Positions 53,966 through 64,000 of a stretch of 64,000 nt of DNA are shown piece by piece. The position numbers were made by a program, and so were the translations under genes. This DNA is from Chamaecrista fasciculata (Eukaryota; Streptophyta; Magnoliopsida; Fabales; Fabaceae): assembly GCA_003254925.1 (NCBI GenBank), contig QANZ01012116.1:187060-251059 (forward strand), in the 5' to 3' direction. Numbering within the stretch: the stretch's first letter is position 1; the number at the start of each line of letters is the position of its first letter. Under the pieces are notes generated by a model. The model saw only the letters and a list, made by a program, of their open reading frames with translations, ran no database searches and was not told the origin of the DNA.

Positions 53966-56900
53966 TCATTTAGATGCCTTGTTCCCTTGTGCTTTGGATT
54001 GGCTAGCTGCTGCCGACATTACACGCAAGCGACTGGCGATTTCGGTGAAGGTTGGACGGGCCGAGGGATAGGGAGCCCAACATTGCTCCATTAATGTTCT
54101 CCATTCGGCATCACAGTAACTCGGGATTGTAGGCCTTAATGTGTTATTTACTATCCCACCTGCATGGAGAGAGAGAAATTTAACAACTACGGTAATCTAT
54201 CGTCTTTTGGTGAATATGTGTTGTCACACATGACCTGGAGCACAATAGCAACACGCTTCTCACCAATGCACAAGGTTTTTGGCCTTCTACGTTTTTCATT
54301 TTGTGGGCATATTTGTTTTGTTGTTGTTAAGTAAAAATTCTGGCTCTTTGATAGAAGTCCCATTGCACAAGTAAGCAATCTAAAAGCAAAGTCATAGACG
54401 TGTAAACCTTAAACTTTTACACCATTTCTTCTAACTTTGGTTTCTATCACATTGGTAAGTCGAGGGGGAAAGGGGCGGAGGATCCTAAGAGCTAAAATAT
54501 TGTTACTTTGACAGACTAGAAATCCAATTCAAAAGGATGCACAACAAGAATTAAGTTAATGTTCTACCACGGATAGATAAAGAAGAGCATAGGAAATGAG
54601 CGCACCTATGATTGCACCATAGTGCATATTGGCATATGGCTCCTCACCCGTTAGGATCTCCCATAGTACTATGCCAAAGGAGAATACATCAACCTACAAA
54701 TCAAAAAGCAATGTCCATCAACCAATACGTTCAAGCACGAGAAAGGTGAAAAAAATAGAGACCAGGGAAACAAATAAGAAGGATAACAACCGAGAAAGCA
54801 TTAGCTTTCATTGTTTCTTTTCCAATGATTTTTAATAGATGAAAATAATAAGAAAAGATTTCCTCATTTCAGAGATTTCATAATGTGACATGAAGACCAT
54901 TCAAAATCTATGAGAAATCAATTCATCTCAAATGCTAGTTAAAATATATTCTTTGCAATGCCATTTCAGTAAGACATTGCATAACTTACCTTCTCGGAGA
55001 CCTTGTTGCTGCTGCCATTCAGTAGCTCCGGTGCCATCCACGGTAAAGTCCCCCGCACGCCACCAGAGACCAAGGTATTTCTTTTGATTTTTGACAAGCC
55101 AAAATCCCCAACCTGGAAAACCAAATTTCTTAGTTTTCTACTCTTCTCAACACAAAAATTATGAAACAAAGAAGGCAGCATAGATACCTTGCATATTGGC
55201 CGTAAAGGATCTTTCATATTCACAAGTAAATTATCACATTTTAAGTCAAAATGCACAATATTTTTTGAGTGCAAATATTCCATTCCAAAAGCTGCATCCA
55301 TGGCAATTATCAGCCTCTTCCGTCGGTCAAGATACCTGCAATCAAAATCACGGTAAAATCCTTAGAGCCAAAACTGTCTGGCTAATTCAAATTCATCACT
55401 CTAACACTCTCTGTGATATGATTAACATAATCGGTACTCATTGTCAAGGCAGCTTACTAATGTCAAAACTATCCTAAACAAATAGGAAAATGCCTTGCCT
55501 TCTGTAAGACATAGTTGGTACTCTTCATCAAAAATATAATATTATAATGTATGAGTAAGCTTTAATCTATAATGAAATGTTCTGAATAAGGCATTATTAT
55601 TTGAGGTCATAGGTCATTGAAATGATGTACCTATCCTTGCGAAGTAATACATGTCTAAGAGAACCATCCACCATGAACTCAGTAACAGTGGCCATTGTTC
55701 CTCCAGGTCCATCCTGGACCACACCATAAAATGCCACTACATTTGGATGATGAAGCTTGGAAAGTATGTCAGCTTCCCTCCAGAACTCTATAGTCTGAGA
55801 AAAATAAGGAAACACAATCTCACGTGCCTTAAAATATGCTCATATCCTCAGAGTACTTCTAACAAACAGTTTAAGAGAGAGAAAGGGGGAACTAAGGCAG
55901 TGCACAATTTAGGAGAAAAAGAAGAAGCTCATGCTATTTGATAAGAATTAAATAACAAGTTACCAGTCTCTCTTGTTCAGATGATCGACCAGTGAAGCAG
56001 CTTTTCTTTATTCTTTTAATAGCAACATCTGTTCCCCTCCATTTTCCATGATACACAGTCCCAAAGGTACCAGAACCCAGTTCCCTCAACTCCTCAAGAT
56101 CGTCATTCTTTATGACCTGCAATATCCACCATGTTATAAAAATAAATGGAATAAGGACTACATGAAAAATACATTTAAGGGTTTTCAGGGCAGTATTCAA
56201 GCAAGAAAATGAACCCTTGTGCAAAGCCTGTAAATGTCTTGACAGCCAAGTGATCAACATTATATGGTAAAAAATTATGGCAGAAAAGTCCAAATTTCCT
56301 TTCGTGACAACAATTTAATTGAATTGTCACAACATTGAGAATCTACACAATAGAGACGCAAAACATGTCAAAGAAACAATTGACCCAGAGACAAGTAGTC
56401 TTGTGAGCGCATAAATGATGCTCAACTTGTACTTTCTGGGGGAACCCCAAGGGCTTGCAATATAGAGAAAGGAAATTGGTTAAGGGTTTGATGGTTGGTG
56501 CCCCCATTTCCTATTTGAACTGAATTATGGCACAAGTTATGCTGTATCTATCCGTTTTCTAGACCTCAAGATAATATAATAAATCATTTGAGGATCCTCA
56601 CTCAACAGCTTAAGTTATAAATGAAGTGGTCCTTGACAGAAATCAAAATTGAAATTTAATTACATTACAAGACCTAAAACATTGTAGAACACAGTTTACT
56701 CGATGAAAAATGTAATTTAAAAATAGCTCTCCGAACATATACTTGAAAAATGCACTCATGATAAAGAACTAAAATAGTTCGAAAATAAATTTAGGATGAG
56801 TTTGGCCACAGTGAAAGCAGGAAGAAGAAAAAGTGACAATGCTTGTCTCCTGTAGAATTAATCTCGGAGAAGATAAAACAGTCGAGAACAGCCAATTTCT

Positions 56901-59900
56901 AGACATATTCAGAAAGTTGATTTAAATGAGTGGTGCATAAGAATAATCTATCAAAATATTCTCTCTTTCTTTAGTTTCTACAGAAATCCATCATGCAAAT
57001 AATTCCCAATCAACAGCAAGATTAAACCAAAGTATTTTTCCATATAGAGAACCTAACACTGCGCAAGACACACCATTTGACAATATAGTTTCCACCCAGG
57101 CAAGGAAACTGTATTTCGTACTTCATTAACTAAAATTTCATCCAGTATGTATATTGTGGAATGTTTGCAATCAAATGAATAGAACTTAAATGTTTGCAAT
57201 CAAAAAGTGCACACCTTCTTTACTATCAAAACAGAAACAAAAAGAATAATCAGAGCAAAAAAAAAAACAGTTGCAGATACAGACATCATACCTGCAAGGT
57301 ACTAATGTCAAATTCTCCTAAAGAAGGATCAAGAGGAGGCAGACTACTGTTTCTTGTTTCAAACTTCACATCCTAAATTGAAGACATAAAGAGATTGTGT
57401 AAGAAGAAAAGAAGATTTATGCAGATTCTGGAACCAAAAAGTCACCAAAAGCATACCTCATACTCTGATTCTTGTCCTCTTATGTTCCCAATCATAGCAT
57501 CAAACTGCATGCTTTCAGTGTCCTTAACCTGGGACTGAGTATGACCATAATTTGACTGCAGTAAAGCAGCATCTGTTTCAATCACTCCATGCAAGTCATT
57601 CTGATTTCCTTCAACAAAATTAGGGTGGACATCCACATGGCCTACAGAAACTCCATCGGTTGTTAGAGGAGCAACAAGATGAATTTGATTATCTCCAGCT
57701 TCTTTTACTAGTTCAGGCGAAAATTCAAGATGATCCCGGTCCATAAGAGACATGTTATCAAGCCCTTCTTGTGCCAATTTCTGAAAATATGACCATCGTT
57801 TTGGCTCATGATTTTCCATGTTTATGCTTACACCCACTCCGTCCTTGGTTAGTGGAAGTAGACTGGAGGAGTCTTCTGCAAGTATTGCTTTTGAGAATAT
57901 ATCAGAAAGCAATTCACGAGGAAATCGATCTTCTATATCAATAAGAATATCACCTTGTGCTTTTTTGGAAACGGCATTTGAGGGAAAATCTTGAGAAATA
58001 TCTTTGGTTGTGTTCCCAATTAGAGAAACAGGTAGTGCTTCCACCACAGTATCATCATTGGATTCCTTCCCAGAGGTGTCACCCCAATTAATCTCTGGAA
58101 GCATAGATGCTGGATCATCATGGCGCTTAACAGAAGGAACCTGGTGCAAAGAAGGAAGTTCAACATTACTATTCTTGTTTCCATCGAGCAAAGGCTTGTT
58201 ATGGTTATCTTTACAATAACTTTCAGTTTCCAATCTATTAACCTGATCCTCATTAACCATATCTTTACTTCCTTCATATGTTGGTAATTCCTGTTTCAGT
58301 TCAGGATCCACATGTTCTGATTGCTTCGATTTCATCAAGCTGGTTGCATCAGGGATATACATCTGTGGCCTGGAAAATCCATTATCAATGGTGCTCCCAT
58401 CTGCATGCAAGGGCCTTGCTGCAGTGTTCAATTCCTCAATTGGATTAGACAGATTTCCATCATGAATGTGGTCACCAAAATTTGCAACAGAACCTTGTGG
58501 ATTGACGTCAGAAAGCAAATCTGACACAAGAAATTGGGAACCTTGTGTATCGTCTGACTTGGAGGAACGATTCAACGGTTCTACTGGCTCCCTGGGAGTC
58601 CTTTCCGAATAGTAAACTCTCTTTGGAAGTGGAGGAGGGTGAAGACAACTCAAATCATATGGATTGGGCTGGGAATCAACATAAGCAGGACCAAATGCAC
58701 TGCTAGATGTAGAAGAGGCCTCTTCATAACCCTGGTGCTGGTCTTTTTTGGTTGGAGGCGATGAAGGTAAATGCCCTTCTTGTACAGTAACTGCTACTGT
58801 TGCTTCAGGAAAATTATTTTTCAAGTTACCATCAAATGGCTGAGAGGGAACAGGAGATGGAATTTCCGAGGCTAAAAGTTTCCCAGGCTCGCTTACTTGT
58901 TTAACTGAACTATCACCCATTTTTGTCATGTGAACTGCTGGTATTTCTGTATTTTGCACTTGAAATCCACCAGGTAAATGACCATCCTTAAAGATCCCTT
59001 GTTGATTAATCATCCCATAAGGAGGAATAGGAATAGGAGTGTCTCCCAGAGCAGGGTTCTGAGAAGGATGAAGGCCTTGGTTGAATGGATATTGACCGGT
59101 GGGTTCCCCATGGTGCACCATCTGATTACCATATAACATTGGATAGGTTTCATAGGCATTTGAGGATGCTGGCGGTATTGGTTGTGAAGACTGAATGGTT
59201 AATGATGAGTCAATTTTGGGAGCACTATTGATACCTAAAGATTCCAAACCAACTCTACAAGTCTCCCTCTCAATACTTGGCCTGTCCAATTCATGTACAT
59301 TAATCACCGAGGAGTTCACACCAAGAAGGTTTGAGTTGTTCCTTGATCCTAAGTCCATGCCATTGACAGCAACAACAAATTGGACCTCAGAATCCTCACC
59401 CATGCTATTGAGACCAAAGTGAGAATCCTCCAAATCACTCATTGAGAACAAAAACATCCTAAGCTTTTGCGATCCTTCTCTATCATCTAGATGATTGCAT
59501 TCCTCCATCATGTTCTGCAAATCTTCATCAGATGACACTGAAACCAAAGCATCAAGCTCTTCCCCAGGAAGCTGATACTTAAGTATATGAGCCTGATTGT
59601 AGATTATCAATGCTCTATGCATGAGTTCCTGCCAGGATATGTCCTTTCTTATACGGATCATGCGTGTTTCACCTCCAACATACCTGAGCTTTCCATCACT
59701 TGGCCGTGGTAATATTCTACCTCCAAAGCTGAAAAGAACCTTCATTGTCATTGATGAGCTATCAGAACCTCCCATAGAGGCGACAAGTCGTCTATTGTCC
59801 TGATTAAATGAGGTTCTAGGTATTGATCGAATGGAACCATAATTGCTTCTGTCTCCATATAGTGATGTGTTCTTTTTGTCAAACTCTTTTGGACGTTTTT

Positions 59901-60258
59901 CAACCATTGAGAGCATAGATATATCTGATCCACTTTCAGATCCTGCATGACTGATGCCAAGAATGTCTTTCAGTTTTATATAACCAGTTGTACTATTAGG
60001 ATCACCAGCATTTGAAAATACAGGCTTCCTGAGATTCACCCTATCTCGCATAAATTCAAGGGCGAATTCCTCACCAGTCTGTATGGAGTAATTAAGTACA
60101 GGTTTAGCATCTGATGTACTAAGGTCAGAAGGCCTTCTACTAGCATTCATGGCATCCAGATGATCCTGCATCACTACCTGTGACACAGGCTGCAATTCCT
60201 CATTTCTAGGTTCCATAGTATTGCATTGAAGTTGTTGGAAGACTCTGGATTGTTCCAT
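53966..60258 (-). CDS. PB1-domain Raf-like protein kinase, B4 group, tandem copy B (8 coding exons, 1250 aa)
   Basis: Paralog of the downstream neighbour, same strand, about 2.6 kb away measured from its stop to the neighbour's ATG minus that gene's leader. Exons in coding order: 57457-60258, 57292-57372, 55964-56116, 55631-55794, 55188-55335, 54990-55112, 54606-54693, 53966-54159; total 3753 nt. Exons 2-8 have exactly the lengths of copy A (81, 153, 164, 148, 123, 88, 194). It starts [11 protein letters not shown] with the [15 protein letters not shown] motif; PB1 at about 171-272 ([31 protein letters not shown]). The kinase has GSGTFG (about 975-980), Lys 995, HFDLKCDN with Asp near 1097, DFG near 1119 and the end KASK. 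The middle linker differs from copy A in length and sequence, while the kinase domains are nearly identical. Expected role as in copy A. Confidence 0.95.
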
Positions 60259-60269
60259 CAGACCATCAT
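60258..60269 (-). promoter_or_regulatory. mini upstream ORF overlapping the start of Raf-like copy B
   Basis: ATGATGGTCTGA encodes Met-Met-Val-stop. Its stop shares one base with the main start (TGATGG), an arrangement that suits re-initiation. The same mini-frame (ATGATGCTGTGA) stands before copy A. Confidence 0.45.
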
Positions 60270-61834
60270 TTGATTTAGTTTATTAAGAGAATAAACCAAA
60301 ATGAAGTTCTAGAATTTCGGTAACCGAGTAGTTTCAGTCACCATAAGGAAATTTGGAAAGGCATCAGCAATACCAGAAACTCTAAACACCTTCTGGTTTT
60401 TCTTCAAGAGCGTGAGTTAACCTTAAAGCAATTGTCCTGTGAACATAAGGGAATTAAGACAAGAAGAGCTGAGTAACAAATTAGCATGCTAATGATGTGG
60501 CTGTAGATGAAAACAAATAATGTATCGGCAGATAATTAACAACTATAAATGTTAAGCTACAGAAAGAACAAATGATAACATTGTTCCCTGTACATTTATG
60601 ATCCGTAATCAGAAACAACTCCAAATTTCCTCATCTTCAAATTTAGCATAATAAGTAAAGAGATATAGACAAAAAACGACATGGCAAAATTATATCAATC
60701 TTTCTTTATTAAAGCAAAACCTAGATTATTTGTTCAAAAAAAAAAGCAAAACATAGATTATATATTCAGATTTAGGTCATAACTCAAGAGCGTACTCTAG
60801 TTAGGGCAGGTAGGAGCTACTAATTTTGGCAGCACCAATGATGGGTTAAATGAAAACAGAGCAAGAGTGGACCTTCTAAAATTGATGAATCATATAACTT
60901 AAAAGACCAAAGGAATAGATTTCATACAAGCTGGTGGATGTCTGAGAAAAGATCTGAGAGGATTAAGTTAATAAATAAATTACACACAATTATCCCGCAG
61001 GTAGAATTCTGGAAACTCATAGCTCTATATCCCATTAGTATTTTGTGAAAGTGTCCATTAAAAAAAAATGACTCCAACTCAGATCCTCCAATCCCAGAGA
61101 CGACTTCAGTACCACCACTTAAGCAAAGTTAGTCGTTTTAAGAACAAAACTTTGATGAGCTGCTTGATGATCACAATTCACAAATGCTAGAAACAGAAAC
61201 TTATTTTAAAGAACAATTTCAGATGGCAGCTAAGCCAAAACCATAAACAACCCCACAAAAGGGGGCATATGAAATATTCATTGTTGTGTAATAGTAAGAA
61301 AAAATACAGCACGAACTACAGAAATATTTGAATAAGCAGATTCAGTCATCTAGAGCCATCAAGAAAGACCAGACACACAATACTATCCCTTTGAACTCCA
61401 TCTTAATCCCTAAATCTAAGTTTAGTAGTTTACCAATCTAGGGTTCAGACTCTAACCTCTAACCAAAAAAAAAAAACAAAAACAGCATAAACATGGATGA
61501 TAACAGCTGAACTTCACAATGAAGCAAAGGGCGTTAATATGAGAGACAGAAAGATCAAAGAATCAGCTAATAGAAACAAAATAAGACGGCGAATCTAGTT
61601 ATCTAGCTACCTGATGAAAGAACAAATTTTTTTTCTTCCTCATTGTTTCAGGTCGCAGCTGCCGCAATAATTTTCAAGAGGGTATCAAGAAAGAGCCATA
61701 TCAGAACTTGGGGAATAAAGTTTATACGAAATCCCAAAATTTAGAAATTTCTTTCTAACTTTGTTTTCCCTCACTTTCACGCATTACGTTTTGTTTCAGT
61801 CTGAATCCACTTCTACTTCAACCCTAATGATGGC
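60270..61834 (-). promoter_or_regulatory. 5' leader of Raf-like copy B with probable intron
   Basis: On the minus strand a likely first exon runs from about 61830 to 61611 and ends in the donor TTCATCAG|GTAGCT. The acceptor is somewhere before 60270; more than one intron is possible. The intervening DNA has no coding signal on either strand. Confidence 0.45.
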
Positions 61835-61882
61835 GCTCTCTCTTTCTCTCTCTCTATATATATATCTCTCTCTCTCTCTCTA
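61835..61882 (-). promoter_or_regulatory. core promoter of Raf-like copy B: TATA stretch within a GA/CT microsatellite
   Basis: A (CT)n tract on the plus strand is broken by TATATATATAT (61855-61865). Read on the minus strand this is GA-repeat, TATA, GA-repeat, followed about 30 bases later by GCGCCATCATTAGGGTTG, which looks like the start of a leader. TATA plus GA-rich context is a common plant core promoter layout. Confidence 0.5.
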
Positions 61883-62119
61883 GCAGTGGCAGCACCCTTT
61901 GCGTTTGTGCCATTAATATTTCATTTTCTGCATTTAGTCAAACGAGAGAAAGATTAGAATGTGATTCCCAAAATACCCCTGATGATTTCTCGTTGTTACT
62001 AAAATACCGTGATCGGGAACAACATGCGGGAGCGGCAAGGCACCGACCCCGTAACTTTAGCTTCAAAGAGGTTAATAAAATGGAATTGGAGGGAACGTAA
62101 CCAACATTTTTTTTTTTTT
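61883..62119. other. promoter-distal intergenic DNA
   Basis: Short region upstream of the copy B promoter, with some G- and C-richer sequence (CGGGAGCGGCAAGGCACC near 62027) and no recognised gene or repeat. Confidence 0.35.
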
Positions 62120-62675
62120 GGAAAGGACCATTTCGTGTTCTTAACGTTTAAGTGAATTTTCAGTTATACTCCTAACGTTTCATTTCTGTCAGTTGTGTCC
62201 CCAATATGAAACGTTAGTTTCAATTATGCCGCTAACTTTGACTCAATGTTGATGTGTCAATTTTTTTTACTTATGTGTCAATTTTTTTTCTGAATTGAAC
62301 ATGTGACAAAATAACTACATAAATAAAACATTCATGATTTATTTTTTATCCACCATGGCATTTCCTGATGTGTCAATTTGTTTTTCTGAATTGAAGATGT
62401 GGCAAGATTACTGTTGTGGTCCATGTAGGAAATGTCATGGTGGATAAAAAATAAATCAGGAATGTTTTATTTATCCAGTAATCTTGCCACATGTTCAATT
62501 CAAAAAAACAAATTGACACATAAGTAAAAAAAAGTAACACATCAGCATTGAGTCAAAGTTGGGGGCATAATTGAAATTAATGTTTTACATTGGGGACACA
62601 ACTGACAAAAATGAAACGTTAGGGACATAACTAAAAATGCACATAAACGTTAGGGGCACGAAAGGGTCTTTTGCC
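62120..62675. mobile_element. foldback transposon, Mutator-like MITE (556 bp)
   Basis: The left end GGAAAGGACCATTTCGTG pairs with the right end, reversed, GGCAAAAGACCCTTTCGTG, and both continue into CTAACGTT repeats. The inverted pairing covers most of the element (ATGTGTCAATTTTTTTT and AATTGAACATGTG on the left against the complements near 62490-62525). It sits in a T-run, so the target duplication cannot be read. No coding capacity. Confidence 0.7.
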
Positions 62676-62781
62676 TTTTTATTAATAAACCACACTTTTC
62701 AATTATTATTCTTTTCTTCAATCCACAATTTGTTTTCTTAGTTCAACAATTTTATTTTTTTACTTCATATGTTGTATCATA

Positions 62782-62983
62782 ATTTTTTTTATAGGAGAAA
62801 AGTTTAGGTGAGTTGGGCCCAGGGGCTCACCAAGGTCAGGGCAGGCCTCCAGACTCCATGAGCGCTTATAGAGGTACTTACAGATCGCCTACCAACAAGG
62901 CTCTCACATTGATAGTGGGAATCGAACACACGACCTTGTGGGTTATTAGTCAACTCCTTACCAATTGGGCCAACCTTTGTTGG
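62782..62983 (-). mobile_element. tRNA-derived SINE with 16-bp target duplication
   Basis: Read on the minus strand the element begins near GCCAACAAAGGTTGGCCCAA with an A-box-like TGGCCCAATTGG, then a B-box-like GGTCGTGTGTTCGATTCC, an unrelated body and an A-rich tail (TATAAAAAAAAT). The duplication CATATGTTGTATCATA is perfect (62766-62781 and 62984-62999). This is the structure of a plant Pol III SINE, resembling Au-type SINEs. It is about 202 bp and appears complete, so a fairly recent insertion. Confidence 0.88.
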
Positions 62984-62999
62984 CATATGTTGTATCATA

Positions 63000-63831
63000 T
63001 TTAAATTCTCTAAATGTTTGTAAGTGTAGTTTGACTTTTTTATAATATATCATGGATTGATACTTTAAAAAAAAATTCACAATTTGGTCCTGTATCATTT
63101 TTGTTGCAGTTTTAGTCCTTTATCTCTGTAAAAGGTCTCAATTTTGCTCTCATATCATTTTTGGTCCTATATCTTTTAGTCAATTTTCATAATTAGTCTC
63201 AAATCTTTGCAAAATGATCAACAATTAGTTGTTCATTTTGTAAAGATATGGAACCATTTCTAAACCTAACCCAAAGATATAGGTTTAATTCTGCAATCTG
63301 ATCCAAATATATGGGACCACAAGTGCAAAAAAAAAATAGGACCAAATTGGAAACTAAGCAAAAGATATGGGATGAAATTTGCGCTTTCTAATTTTTTTAT
63401 TAAATCTAGTAAACACTGGTTTTAAGAATTAATGAATAATCAATCAACTAGAATTTTTTAAAATTGAATCATGCATGTGTTTTTAGTTTAATTTAAAAAT
63501 TGAATTTAAGAAAACAAATAATTGAATCATATATTTCTAAGTTTTTTTAAGGTAAACAATTTAAATGCATATTTTAGGGAGATTCTTATAATCTTATATT
63601 GTCCAATTAATTTAGATAGGGTGTATCGCATTTTTTTTCCTTAAGATTTTTAAAAGGTTTTATACTCAATATTTCCTAAATTTAAAAGATTGCAATTATT
63701 TGACTATTATTTATAAGAACTCTTATAGTGCCTTCTAACGTTAAATTTTCTTTATAAGTTATGACATTAATTGTCTTTTTTTTTCTAATGATGAAGTTAA
63801 TAGAAAAGGACAAAAGGTATCCAATAAATAA
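63000..63831. repeat. AT-rich DNA with a foldback MITE fragment
   Basis: At 63065-63160 AATTTGGTCCTGTATCATTTT and TTTAGTCCTTTATCTC-type phrases pair with ATAGGACCAAATTGGAAACT and AAAGATATGGGA-type phrases at 63300-63390, giving an imperfect inverted repeat of about 330 bp. No duplication was identified. The remainder (63400-63831) is plain AT-rich DNA. Confidence 0.45.
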
Positions 63832-64000
63832 TGGCCAAAATGCACATACACCCCCTGAGTTTTAGGTTGGGTGCACATAACACCCCTGAGTTTTGAATTT
63901 GTGCAAATAAGACCCCTGAGTTTTCAATTACGTGCAAATAACACCCTTATATTAAATTTATGGCAAATTAGTGAGGGTATAGTAGTAATTTCATAAAAAA
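63832..64000. mobile_element. left end of a foldback element running out of the window
   Basis: Starts GGCCAAAATGCACATACACC and contains three copies of a CACCCCTGAGTTTT-like unit, the style of Mutator-like MITE ends. Its other end lies beyond the window. Confidence 0.5.

Noticed and set aside
57194-59803. Plus-strand frames within the kinase gene
   Set aside because: Shadows of the minus-strand coding exons of Raf-like copy B.
62804-63004. tRNA gene suggested by A-box and B-box-like sequences
   Set aside because: Box spacing and body do not give a cloverleaf; the 16-bp target duplication and A-rich tail show a SINE.

Overview
The window is nuclear DNA from a flowering plant, most likely a eudicot. 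It is AT-rich, its genes carry many GT-AG introns, and the proteins match plant-only families. Several intact short transposons can be delimited by their target-site duplications. Genus and chromosome cannot be fixed from the sequence. A 612-base assembly gap lies at 2051-2662.

Layout: (1) 1-3560 has no gene; it holds a PIF/Harbinger-like element interrupted by the gap. (2) 3850-20629, plus strand, is a complete 30-exon SPIKE1 (DOCK-family Rho-of-plants exchange factor) gene. (3) 20987-22827 holds two adjacent hAT-like foldback elements; the second contains a third element, and all three have perfect 8-bp duplications. (4) 23479-26886, minus strand, is a five-exon peroxisomal 2,4-dienoyl-CoA reductase gene ending in SKL. 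(5) 27190-32740 is gene-poor: a cluster of GC-rich palindromes, AT-rich degenerate repeats, a second PIF/Harbinger-like copy, two foldback elements and one doubtful small ORF. (6) 34912-36372, plus strand, is an intronless-CDS GT4-type glycosyltransferase, probably with an intron in its 5' leader. (7) 37080-44150 is accessory: a long hairpin, a tandem of Helitron-like units, an F-box gene fragment, a Mutator-like element with GC-rich internal sequence, a SKP1-like pseudogene and more foldbacks. (8) 44585-60258, minus strand, is a tandem pair of PB1-domain Raf-like kinases (B4 group) with identical lengths for the last seven coding exons. (9) 62120-64000 holds a foldback element, a tRNA-derived SINE with a 16-bp duplication, and foldback fragments.

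The genes do not form a pathway. SPK1 controls actin and cell shape, the reductase acts in peroxisomal beta-oxidation, the GT4 enzyme is probably endomembrane, and B4 Rafs act in osmotic signalling by family knowledge. The most unusual material is the transposon layer, the Raf duplication with a changed start codon and conserved mini-uORFs, and the palindromic non-coding DNA. I saw no CRISPR array, rRNA, intact tRNA gene or clear new multigene system. Exon borders were read by eye from splice signals and family knowledge; each joined CDS keeps frame and is a multiple of three.
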